NCBI GenBank assembly: GCA_002104945.1
Contig: MCFH01000083.1
Span: 1-64,000, forward strand
Length of the DNA: 64,000 nucleotides
Origin: Piromyces finnis
Taxonomy: Eukaryota; Neocallimastigomycota; Neocallimastigomycetes; Neocallimastigales; Neocallimastigaceae
Direction: 5' to 3'
Shown: positions 55,991 to 64,000 of the stretch, piece by piece
Position numbering within the stretch: position 1 is the stretch's first letter
How the letters are laid out: each line of letters opens with the position of its first letter
Program-made: the position numbers and the translations under genes
The notes under the pieces: model-generated
The model's input: the letters and a program-made list of their open reading frames with translations, nothing else
What the model was told of the DNA's origin: nothing
Databases searched by the model: none

Positions 55991-56001
55991 ATAACAATTA
56001 C
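55991..56001 (+). promoter_or_regulatory. G2b self-primer-binding site
   Basis: ATAACAATTAC directly after the LTR, the perfect complement of 55857-55867. The next base (C) breaks the match, so the pairing is exactly 11 nt inside the element. Confidence 0.82.
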
Positions 56002-56040
56002 CTAACTACTTCAAGAGTACGTTAGGATATCTACCGCCCG

Positions 56041-56297
56041 AAGAAACTTTGTTGCTACCTTGGTTCAAGAGATTATTGAAGAAATTTTGTTGCTACCTTG
56101 GTTCAAGAGATTATTGAAGAAACTTTGTTGCTACCTTGGTTCAAGAGATTATTGAAGAAACTTTGTTGCTACCTTAGTTCAAGAGAGTATTGAAGAAACT
56201 TTGTTGCTACCTTGGTTCAAGAGAGTATTGAAGAAACTTTGTTGCTACCTTGGTTCAAGAGAGTATTGAAGAAACTTTGTTGCTACCCTAGCAGAAG

Positions 56298-56299
<2 letters not shown>
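56041..56299 (+). repeat. G2b leader 38-bp minisatellite, 6 full units plus partial
   Basis: The unit starts AAGAAACTTTGTTGCTACC. Six full units (56041-56268) show ATTATTG and AGTATTG end variants, then a diverged partial unit. G2a has three. Confidence 0.92.
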
Positions 56300-56338
<39 letters not shown>

Positions 56339-56448
56339 ACTCTGATTAATATTATTATTATATAATACAAAACTTGTTCGACACTGTATAACAGATCGAG
56401 TTTGAATAACTTTTGTATTAACTAACATCGTTTTTGTAGAAATAGTTT

Positions 56449-56499
<51 letters not shown>

Positions 56500-56555
56500 A
56501 CTTACTTGAAACAGTAGTAAGAAAACATTTTTTATATTTTGTTTTATATTTAACG
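56300..56555 (+). other. G2b leader: poly-A runs and hairpin motif
   Basis: Poly-A at about 56303-56335 and 56457-56496. Between them, at 56373-56410, lies TTGTTCGACACTGTATAACAG and ATCGAGTTTGAA, a motif related to the early gag motif at 56719-56764 and to the N1 hairpins. Confidence 0.75.
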
Positions 56556-59500
56556 TTGGAGGACTTAATTAGTGAGTTTGAAAATTTAAATTTAGAGATG
56601 GGTGATAGGACTGTGGGTGTTTCTGGGAATTCGGGGAACATTATTAATGCTCCACCGATATTTTCTGGTAAACAAAGAGAATTGGATGGATTTTTAACCA
56701 GAGTTGAGTTGGTATTTCGTACTCGACCGACACTGTATAATACAGATCGAGTCAAGGTCGACTTCGTTATATCATACTTCTCTGGTAAACCTTTGGAATG
56801 GGCTTCAGTGTTGATGAAGAATAATAGTGGGGTTTTAAACCATTATGATGAATTTGTAGATAGGTTGAAGGCTAATTTTGGCAGTTATAGATACGATACC
56901 GTTGTAGCTAACGGTAAATTAGATAATCTTCGCCAAAGGAAACTTGGTCAGGTATTAGATTACATTACCGAGTTTCAACGTATTAGCCAAAATTCAAGCT
57001 TTAATGACAGCGCAAAAATCTACATGTTTCTGAAAGGTTTATTACCACCACTTAGGGAGAAGTTGGCTTTCATTGAATCAAACCCAACTTCAATTGAACA
57101 ATTGATTTCTTCAACTATTTTAGTTGAAGATATGATGAAAAGGAATTCTCTAAGTGAATTTTATTTTAATGGTAGAAGGGCTAACGATCCTATGGATGTG
57201 GATGTATTTAGAATTAGTAGAGAAAATAAACGCAAAAGGTATGTGAATATCCAAGGATCAAGTAAAAATTACAATGAAAACATAGACAACTTTGAAGAAG
57301 AAAAGAAAAAGGGGTTATGTTTTCTTTGTAAACAACCAGGACATTTAAAATTTAATTGTCCTAATAGAGTAAAGCCCAGAAAAGTGTTAAGAATTGTGAA
57401 AGAAAGGACTCCAAAAATTGTTAATCCAAAAATTTACAAAGTTGGAGTCAAGGGAGTGAAAAGTGATTTAAACCTTGTGGACTTTTACTTGAGTACCAAT
57501 GAAGTTTCGGAAGTTAAGATTAAGGTTTTAATTGATTCCGGTTCTGAATTAAATTTCATTAATCCAAGTCTTGCTGAAGAACTTGGTATTAATTTGGAAA
57601 AAGTGGAACCATTCCGTGTTTCAGGTGTTAGTGATGGAGTTGTTAGTGTTTGGGAAAGGACTGAGAAGTGCATGCTCCGTTGCAAAAATCACTTCGAAGT
57701 AATTCAACTTTATGGATTACAAGTCCCCGGTGTTGATGTTATTCTTGGTTTGCCGTGGATAAAGAAGCATAATCCAAATGCTTTCTACGACTCTAAGAAA
57801 ATCGCTTTTAGTTCTGGTTATTGTGCCAGACACTGTAACAAAGGTAAAAGAAAAAGAAAACCAAGAAAGAAGTCCAAGAATGATCAATTAGATCATGATG
57901 TTCTCGACCGAAGCTTAACCAAAAAACCGAAAGTAGATCCCTCCGTCCCAAACCATGAAGAAAAAGAATATGTTAAAGGCCGCCTTGTTAGAACCATTAA
58001 TGATGAAGATGACAGCGATGATGAATATATTAGTTTTAATAAAAAAGTTAAATGTATTGTAACGAAAATTAATGAAACATGTAATAATGATAATGAATCA
58101 TGTAGTAATAATAATAATGAAAAGAATATTAATAAAGATAAATTGGTCGCCGTACCAACCCAATATTTAGAATTTAGTGAAGTGTTTAACGAAAAAAATT
58201 GTGAAGTGTTACCTCCTCATAGACCTTATGATTGTGAAATCAAACTTAAGGATGATTCAACTTTATTTTATGGACCCTTGTATCCATTAACTGAAGTTGA
58301 AAGAGAGGAACTTAAAAAGTATATAGATGAAAATTTAAATAAAGGTTTTATTAGGAAATCATCGTCTCCTGCTGGTGCCCCAATTTTGTTTGTTAAAAAG
58401 AAGGACGGTTCCTTAAGACTTTGTATTGATTATAGAAGGTTGAATAATATTACAATTCGTAATTCATATCCTTTACCTTTAATAAGTGACCTTTTGGATA
58501 GGGTGAAAAATGCTAAGATTTTTACCAAATTAGACCTTAAATCCGCTTATAATCTTGTTCGTATTAAAGAAGGTGACGAATACAAAACGGCTTTTCGTAC
58601 TAGGTATGGTCATTTTGAATATCTGGTTATGCCTTTTGGATTAAAGAATGCACCTGCAACTTTTCAACACTTCATTAACGATGTCCTTAGTGACTATTTA
58701 GACGATTTTGTTATCTCATATATTGATGATATTCTTATTTATTCTAATAATATCGAAGAACATCATGAGCATGTTAAAAAGGTACTTAAGAAACTACTTG
58801 AAAATAATCTTTATGTTAAATTAGAAAAATGTGAGTTTGATGTTGAGAAAACCACTTTTCTTGGTTATGTCATTTCAAAGGATGGATTGCAAATGGATGA
58901 GAATAAAGTTAAAACAATTCTTGATTGGCCGGTTCCCAAGAATGTTAAAGAGGTTCAGTCTTTTATTGGTTTATGCAACTATTACAGAATTTTTATTAAA
59001 GACTTTGCTAAAATTGCAAACCCTCTTCACAAACTCACTAGAAAGAATGTTGCTTTTAACTGGGTGAAAGAAGATCAGGACGCTTTTATTTTATTAAAAT
59101 CTCTGTTCACGTCAGCTCCTATTCTGAAACATGCGGATAGTAATAAACAATTTATTGTTGAAACTGATGCTAGTAATTATGCTGTCGGTGCTATTCTCTC
59201 TCAAGAGTTTGACGGCAAATTACATCCCATTGCATTTCTTTCTAAACGTTTGACGAGTTGTCAAAGAAACTATCCTATATATGACAAGGAACTGTTAGCC
59301 ATTATAGTTGCACTTGAAGAATGGCGTCATTACTTAGAGGGTGCACGCCATCAGTTCATAATTTATACCGATCACAAGAACTTAACATTTCCTAGAAAAC
59401 CTGAAATGTTATCTCAGAGACAAATTAGATGGAATTTGTTCTTATCCAGATTTGACTTTAAACTCATTTATAGAGCTGGTAAGAAATCTGGTAAGCCTGA

Positions 59501-61145
59501 CATTCTGTCTCGTAGAAGTGATCATTTAGTGAATGTTATTAACTCTGATGTTTCTTGTCTTACTATTTCGTTTCATCATAGCGATAACAAACCGTTAATC
59601 GATTCTATTTTATTAGAACTTAAAAATGACGATTTGTATAATTCTATTGTCCAATTTAAAATGAATGGTTCTGCATGTAATGCACCTATTAAAAATATTG
59701 ATAAAGTTATTATTGATAACGAGGGATTTTTGTTATATAATAATCTTATTTATGTTCCTAAATCTCTTAGGACAAGAGTTTTGGAACTTCATCATGATTC
59801 TGTTGCTGCTGGTCATTTCGGTATTAAGAAAACCACTGAACTGATTTCCAGAAACTTTTGGTGGCCAAGGTTTCATTCAGACGTTAAATCTTTTATCAAA
59901 TCTTGCGTGACTTGTTGCAAATCCAAAGTCCCCAGACATAAGCCTTATGGATTGTTATCCCCTTTGGACACTCCCAGTAGGCCCTGGTCTGATATTTCTA
60001 TTGATTTTATTGTTGATCTTCCTAAGTCCAGAGATATGACAACTCTCATGGTTGTTGTCGATAGATTTACTAAATTTGCTCACGCCATTCCTTTACGTTG
60101 TCTTCCTACTGCTTCAATTGCTGCTGATGCTTTTATTGCCAATGTCTTCCGTTTGCATGGTCTTCCTAATTCCATTATTTCTGATAGAGGCTCGCAATTT
60201 ACTTCTGATTTCTGGTCAAGACTTTGTGACCTTCTTAATATCAATCATTCATTGTCAACTGCTAACCATCCGCAGACAGATGGTCAAACGGAGAGGGTGA
60301 ACGGCATATTAGAACAATATTTCCGTTGTTTTATCAATAAAAAGCAGAATAACTGGGTTGATCTTATCCCGTTTGCTGAATTTGCTTATAATAATACTTT
60401 ACAGCAATCTATAAATCAATCCCCATTCTTTGCTAATTATGGTTTTCATCCAAAGTTCAGCTTGGAAATCCCGGCTAATGATAGACCTAGTAGAGCTGAA
60501 CAAAGAGTAATTGATATGAGTGAAAACTTTAAATTATTAAAAGGAAACTTAGAAAAAGCAAAAGAAACATATAAGAAATATGCCGATATGAAAAGAATGA
60601 GTCCCCCGGAATTTGAAGTGGGAAAGAAGGTATGGTTATTGAAAGATTCTCCGAGAACTAACTTGAAGAAGAAATTAGCACCTCAAATGCTTGGTCCATT
60701 TGAAATAATTGAAAAAGTTAGTTCTCTCGCTTTTAAATTGAAACTCCCAAAGACAATGAGATGTCATCCAGTCTTTCATGTCTCATTGTTAGAACCATAC
60801 TTTGAAAACGAGTTTATAGATAGGTCTAATAGTAGGAAAAGAAATATTCATCTTAGCACAGATTTAATTGAAAAAATTCCAGAAAAAATTGAGAAGATGA
60901 AATCTGTTAATGGTGAGACATTTTATAAGTTATCGTGGAAAGGATTTGACAAATCCACTTGGGTTTCTGAAGATCAGATCCCGGACAAACAATTAATACA
61001 AGAGTTCGAAAGAAACTCTAAAAAGTCAAAACATAAGTTGAATGACTCCTCCATGAGAATAAGAAAGAATAAAGGTGGTAATCTAATCAAGCACAGATAC
61101 CAACCATTTGTAATTGAAATTCCTTCGAGAAAAGATTCCTTATAA
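56556..61145 (+). CDS. G2b gag-pol polyprotein with chromodomain
   Basis: 1,529 codons from TTG; the first in-frame ATG is at 56598, giving 1,515 residues. The translation is the same as G2a. Residues from the TTG: gag ~30-210; CCHC near 265; protease IDSGS near 328; RT ~580-760 with YIDDILIYS (catalytic Asp pair 724-725); RNase H ~850-980; integrase ~1080-1350; chromodomain ~1430-1485, followed by a basic tail. Known of chromodomains: they bind histone marks and steer integration. Here all three G2 elements lie inside another retrotransposon, which fits that (inference). No damage seen. Confidence 0.96.
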   Translation: MEDLISEFENLNLEMGDRTVGVSGNSGNIINAPPIFSGKQRELDGFLTRVELVFRTRPTLYNTDRVKVDFVISYFSGKPLEWASVLMKNNSGVLNHYDEFVDRLKANFGSYRYDTVVANGKLDNLRQRKLGQVLDYITEFQRISQNSSFNDSAKIYMFLKGLLPPLREKLAFIESNPTSIEQLISSTILVEDMMKRNSLSEFYFNGRRANDPMDVDVFRISRENKRKRYVNIQGSSKNYNENIDNFEEEKKKGLCFLCKQPGHLKFNCPNRVKPRKVLRIVKERTPKIVNPKIYKVGVKGVKSDLNLVDFYLSTNEVSEVKIKVLIDSGSELNFINPSLAEELGINLEKVEPFRVSGVSDGVVSVWERTEKCMLRCKNHFEVIQLYGLQVPGVDVILGLPWIKKHNPNAFYDSKKIAFSSGYCARHCNKGKRKRKPRKKSKNDQLDHDVLDRSLTKKPKVDPSVPNHEEKEYVKGRLVRTINDEDDSDDEYISFNKKVKCIVTKINETCNNDNESCSNNNNEKNINKDKLVAVPTQYLEFSEVFNEKNCEVLPPHRPYDCEIKLKDDSTLFYGPLYPLTEVEREELKKYIDENLNKGFIRKSSSPAGAPILFVKKKDGSLRLCIDYRRLNNITIRNSYPLPLISDLLDRVKNAKIFTKLDLKSAYNLVRIKEGDEYKTAFRTRYGHFEYLVMPFGLKNAPATFQHFINDVLSDYLDDFVISYIDDILIYSNNIEEHHEHVKKVLKKLLENNLYVKLEKCEFDVEKTTFLGYVISKDGLQMDENKVKTILDWPVPKNVKEVQSFIGLCNYYRIFIKDFAKIANPLHKLTRKNVAFNWVKEDQDAFILLKSLFTSAPILKHADSNKQFIVETDASNYAVGAILSQEFDGKLHPIAFLSKRLTSCQRNYPIYDKELLAIIVALEEWRHYLEGARHQFIIYTDHKNLTFPRKPEMLSQRQIRWNLFLSRFDFKLIYRAGKKSGKPDILSRRSDHLVNVINSDVSCLTISFHHSDNKPLIDSILLELKNDDLYNSIVQFKMNGSACNAPIKNIDKVIIDNEGFLLYNNLIYVPKSLRTRVLELHHDSVAAGHFGIKKTTELISRNFWWPRFHSDVKSFIKSCVTCCKSKVPRHKPYGLLSPLDTPSRPWSDISIDFIVDLPKSRDMTTLMVVVDRFTKFAHAIPLRCLPTASIAADAFIANVFRLHGLPNSIISDRGSQFTSDFWSRLCDLLNINHSLSTANHPQTDGQTERVNGILEQYFRCFINKKQNNWVDLIPFAEFAYNNTLQQSINQSPFFANYGFHPKFSLEIPANDRPSRAEQRVIDMSENFKLLKGNLEKAKETYKKYADMKRMSPPEFEVGKKVWLLKDSPRTNLKKKLAPQMLGPFEIIEKVSSLAFKLKLPKTMRCHPVFHVSLLEPYFENEFIDRSNSRKRNIHLSTDLIEKIPEKIEKMKSVNGETFYKLSWKGFDKSTWVSEDQIPDKQLIQEFERNSKKSKHKLNDSSMRIRKNKGGNLIKHRYQPFVIEIPSRKDSL

Positions 61146-61148
61146 ATT

Positions 61149-61181
61149 AATCTCGCAGGAGCTCGACTTAGAGAGAGAGAT
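61149..61181 (+). promoter_or_regulatory. G2b polypurine tract and conserved block
   Basis: The 22-nt block (61149-61170, core CGCAGGAGCTCG) is followed by GAGAGAGAGAT before the LTR. AATCTC at its start can pair with GAGATT at the LTR junction. Confidence 0.85.
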
Positions 61182-61786
61182 TGTAAAGACATCAAACGCC
61201 TCTGTTTGATATCTTTAATGTAACTTAAGCCACAAGTATTATTGTTTAAGTTACACAAATTATATTCAGAAAAAGAAAATGAGACATAATTTATTTATTA
61301 ATAATTAAAGTTTAAAACAAAATAAATTATTAATTTATTTTTAATGTTTAACAAGTAAATTAATATTCTCAATTTAAATCCCTAGTTTTAGTATTGTTTT
61401 TTTTATAGAAATAGATAAATAATAAATGATTAATATATCAATAATACATGGGCACATATTCAAATTAAATAGTACTTAATTTGAATTGCCAATTGTATTT
61501 TACTAAAAATAGTTATAGTTTAAATATTTATTAATAATTAAGATTTTAGTGTAGATTTTAAATAATAATATATAAGAAATAAATAGTTATAATATAATAT
61601 AAATGTATTTAGGAAAAATATAAATAGAAGATATTTTTCATCATTTTATCGATGTAATTGTTATTAATAAAATTTCTATTATAATAAAAGATATTTTTAA
61701 TAAAACAATTTTTTATTTTATTTTAAATTTTGTGTTATTGTAATAGAATAGATATCCTAATCTATTCTTTCTGTGTCAGCATTACA
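61182..61786 (+). repeat. G2b 3' LTR (605 bp)
   Basis: Same as the 5' LTR apart from one A. It is followed by target duplication CAGGG (61787-61791). Confidence 0.95.
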
Positions 61787-63092
61787 CAGGGGCATTTCTT
61801 AGACCAAAAGGCATTACTAAATATTCATAGTGACCATATTTAGTTCTAAAAGCTGTCTTATATTCGTCTCCTTCACGAATACGCACTAAATTGTAAGCAG
61901 AACGAAGATCTAATTTTGAAAAGAATTTAGCACCTTTCACTCTTTCGATAATATCAGTAATTAGAGGAAGTGGGTAAGAATTGCGAATTGTAACTGCATT
62001 TAATTTTTTGTAATCAATACAAAGACGTAACGATCCATCCTTCTTTTTCTGAAATAAAACAGGATAACCAGCTGGAGATTCAGATGGTCTAATGAATCCT
62101 TTCTTGAGATTTTCATCTATGTATTCTTTAAGAACTAGAGATTCATCTTCAGATAGAGGATATATAGGACCATAATGTAAAGAAGCATCTTTTTGTAAAA
62201 CGATTTTACAATCCGTTAGCCTATGTGGTGGTAGTTTATCAGCCTTAACCTTGCTGAAAACTTCCGCTAAATCACGATATGGTTCTGGTACTTCTTCTAA
62301 TTTGAAGTCTTCTTCATTATCATCTTCATCATCAGTATTATAATCTTTTTCTCTATTAGCTAAAAATGAGTGAATAAAGTAATTATAGCTGAAATTTTGA
62401 TATTTTGGTTTAGAGCAATTTTTCAAATTATTAAAAGATGTATTGGAAGTTAATTTATTATGATTAATGTTTTTAATTTTTAAATTTTTGGATTTATTCA
62501 ATCGGTTTTTATTAATTTTATATATAATTTTATTAGAATTTAATTTTTTAAAATTGTTAAAATTTAAACTTGAATATACAAAATTTTTATTATAATTAAA
62601 ATGTAGTTGATATTTGTGTAAAAATTTATTGCCTAATAACAAATCTATTGGAAGATTTTTAATAATTAGAAATTTTTCTTTAAAAGTAATTAAAAATTTT
62701 GAATGATTAATATAGATAGTAGTCTTAAAATATAAGAAGGTGTATGTATCAATAAATATTGAACCACTAATTCCATTTATTTCAATTGAGTGTAATAATT
62801 TGTGTGGTTTTAGTTTTAATTTATTGACCAAGTTGATTGAAATAAAGTTGCAATATGAGCCACTATCTAAAATTAAATTGTATTGATTTTTATTAATTGA
62901 ATTTTTTAAATCATAAAGTTTGTTTAATTTAATTGGGATAAAAAATTTTAAGTTGAAAAATGTTGTAGGCAATTTTTTATTTATTTTAGAGTCATATGTA
63001 GGAAAGTTGTAATGTATTATTTTTGTATTATGAACTCTCTTAGACTCTCTTGAGAGTTCATTTCTTAGTTTTTTGAGTTCATTTTTTGAACT
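61787..63092 (-). CDS. G1 pol, N-terminal part (protease and early RT)
   Basis: The pol frame opens at 63092, after a stop at 63093-63095, and overlaps gag by 28 nt in the -1 frame. It has no ATG of its own at the start, so it is expected to be made by frameshifting. It contains an aspartic protease ([13 protein letters not shown] ... LLLGNKFL), an Asn/Lys-rich spacer, an acidic stretch ([12 protein letters not shown]), then RT ([62 protein letters not shown]). It is cut there by G2b. No internal stop. Confidence 0.9.
63032..63074 (-). promoter_or_regulatory. G1 gag-pol -1 ribosomal frameshift site
   Basis: On the minus strand: slippery heptamer A AAA AAC (63074-63068, in gag frame), immediately the gag stop TAA, an 8-nt spacer (63067-63060), then GAACTCTC (63059-63052) pairing with GAGAGTTC (63039-63032) across a 12-nt loop. 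A shift of -1 at the heptamer leads straight into the pol frame. Confidence 0.85.
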
Positions 63093-63263
63093 TTATTGAC
63101 ATAATTATTATTATTGTTTGAATTTTGATAATGGGTTTTATTCTTATTGAATTTCCTATTGTTTCTCTTATTGTAATGTTGATTTTTATTATTATTATTA
63201 TTGATATTTAATTTATTATTAGTAGCAAGAGAATTTTCAAAAATTATACACTTTGTAACCATT
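63065..63263 (-). CDS. G1 gag, C-terminal end
   Basis: 65 codons of G1 gag remain between G2c and the stop TAA at 63065-63067. The sequence is Asn/Lys-rich (SLATNNKLN ... [11 protein letters not shown]) without a visible CCHC knuckle. Codons of the same open frame beyond 63263 belong to the G2c LTR and are not G1. Confidence 0.8.
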
Positions 63264-63867
63264 TGTAAAGACATCAAACGCCTCTGTTTGATATCTTTAA
63301 TGTAACTTAAGCCACAAGTATTATTGTTTAAGTTACACAAATTATATTCAGAAAAAGAAAATGAGACATAATTTATTTATTAATAATTAAAGTTTAAAAC
63401 AAAATAAATTATTAGTTTATTTTTAATGTTTAACAAGTAAATTAATATTCTCAATTTAAATCCCTAGTTTTAGTATTGTTTTTTCATAGAAATAAATAAA
63501 TAATAAATGATTAATATATCAATAATACATGGGCACATATTCAAATTGAATAGTACTTAATTTGAATTGCCAATTGTATTTTACTAAAAATAGTTATAGT
63601 TTAAATATTTATTAATAATTAAGATTTTAGTGTAGATTTTAAATAATAATATATAAGAAATAAATAGTTATAATATAATATAAATGTATTTAGGAAAAAT
63701 ATAAATAGAAGATATTTTTCATCATTTTATCGATGTAATTGTTATTATTAAAATTCTATTATAATAAAAGATATTTTTAATAAAACAATTTTTTATTTTT
63801 ATTTTAAATTTAGTGTTATTGTAATAGAATAGATATCCTAATCTATTCTTTCTGTGTCGACTTTACA
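63264..63867 (+). repeat. G2c 5' LTR (604 bp)
   Basis: TGTAAAGACATC...GACTTTACA. It retains TATAAATA at 63700-63707 and GTAATTGTTAT at 63735-63745, 35 bp apart. The end reads GTCGACTTTACA instead of GTCAGCATTACA. Confidence 0.92.
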
Positions 63868-63878
63868 ATAACAATTAC
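63868..63878 (+). promoter_or_regulatory. G2c self-primer-binding site
   Basis: ATAACAATTAC, perfectly complementary to 63735-63745. It is conserved although the following leader has diverged. Confidence 0.8.
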
Positions 63879-64000
63879 CCAACGAAGATAGAGAATACGT
63901 TAGGGTATCTACCGCCGGGTACAAAAAGCAAGAAAGAACTTTAATTACTGGTTAGAATTGGAAACTACCGCCGAATAAAAAGAAAGAAGAAATTTTGACT
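63879..64000 (+). other. G2c leader, cut by the window end
   Basis: It shares ACGTTAGG.TATCTACCGCC with the G2a/G2b leaders but lacks the 38-bp minisatellite. CTACCGCCG occurs twice, about 75 bp apart. Confidence 0.7.

Larger units (their letters stand above)
55385..61786 (+). mobile_element. G2b: complete chromodomain Ty3/Gypsy element
   Basis: 6,402 bp, with LTRs 55385-55990 (606 bp) and 61182-61786 (605 bp). Target duplication CAGGG at 55380-55384 and 61787-61791. Plus orientation, head to head with G2a across 137 bp. Intact polyprotein, near-identical LTRs and all cis sites present indicate a recent, probably competent copy. Confidence 0.97.
61787..63263 (-). mobile_element. G1: 5' piece (gag end, protease, early RT)
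   Basis: G1 sequence between G2b and G2c. The minus-strand frames end at 61791 in GLRNAP, and the next codons (ATFQ) are at 55379. The upstream part of gag and the 5' LTR lie beyond G2c, outside the window. Confidence 0.93.
63264..64000 (+). mobile_element. G2c: third G2-family element, 5' end only
   Basis: Starts with a 604-bp LTR (63264-63867) and continues past the window end. It is preceded by CCATT (63259-63263), its probable target duplication. The LTR differs from G2a/G2b at roughly ten sites, and the leader diverges soon after the primer-binding site, so it is an older or different subfamily. The coding part is not in view. Confidence 0.88.

Noticed and set aside
56041-56299. 38-bp direct repeats as a CRISPR or centromeric array
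   Set aside because: Contiguous tandem units without spacers, inside the leader of G2b.
56498-56598. Upstream extension of the G2 polyprotein, or an intron with a GTAAG donor near 56517
   Set aside because: The frame stays open upstream of the TTG but contains no ATG, and the donor-like GTAAG has no clear branch point or acceptor. The ATG at 56598 is the simpler start.
61182-63340. Short frames beginning [16 protein letters not shown] in several LTRs
   Set aside because: They lie antisense within the start of every G2 LTR and run into whatever follows. They are LTR sequence, not a gene, and must be removed when defining the G1 fragments.
1-64000. tRNA or rRNA genes
   Set aside because: I looked for GC-richer cloverleaf-sized islands and found none. 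The tRNA-Lys-like stretch at 37870-37890 is only the C1 primer-binding site.

Overview
The window looks like nuclear DNA of an anaerobic gut fungus (Neocallimastigomycota). The evidence is extreme AT richness between genes, long A/T homopolymers, intron-free secreted genes, fungal dockerins of the CBM10-like type, fungal CBM1 cellulose-binding modules on Thr-rich linkers, and fungal Ty1/Copia and Ty3/Gypsy retrotransposons. This is inferred from gene content; no species call is possible.

Bases 1-32131 are host DNA arranged as two direct copies of one block with a period of about 17.95 kb. In order, each copy carries a double-dockerin gene (minus), an M36-type secreted metallopeptidase (here M36-A), a second double-dockerin gene (minus), a CBM1 protein with a 36-bp repeat linker, a second M36-type peptidase (M36-B) and a secreted protein of unknown function. 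A dockerin-CBM1 gene with a 39-bp repeat linker (15535-16764) is seen once; its partner would lie beyond the retrotransposons. The copies differ almost only by short indels in homopolymers and simple repeats. These break M36-A, M36-B and the CBM1 gene in the left copy and M36-A once, at another place, in the right copy. Sequencing or assembly error is therefore a serious alternative to true decay. The products would be exported and probably act on plant fibre, through cellulosome docking, cellulose binding and proteolysis.

Bases 32132-64000 are retrotransposons inserted in the right copy. C1 is a complete Copia element (32132-38125, minus) with matching 235-bp LTRs and a TAGTA target duplication. 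About 145 bp further on begins G1, a Ty3/Gypsy element on the minus strand that is now in three pieces (38271-42613, 55248-55384, 61787-63263). Two members of a second Gypsy family with chromodomains split it: G2a (42614-55247, minus) and G2b (55385-61786, plus). A third, G2c, begins at 63264 and runs off the window. G2a carries in its 5' LTR a 6,342-bp LTR element without coding capacity, N1 (48636-54977, plus). Target duplications (CAGGG, GGAGA, CCATG) and split reading frames give the order: duplication, then G1 and C1, then the G2 elements, then N1.

The most interesting system is the G2/N1 pair. Their LTRs are otherwise largely different, but both have TATAAATA exactly 35 bp before an 11-nt sequence that is perfectly complementary to the 11 nt following the LTR. 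This is the layout of Tf1/sushi-type self-primed reverse transcription. N1 also carries eight copies of a hairpin motif resembling a motif present twice in the G2 leader and early gag, so it may be a parasite that amplified a cis-acting RNA signal. G1 separately shows a textbook -1 frameshift site between gag and pol.
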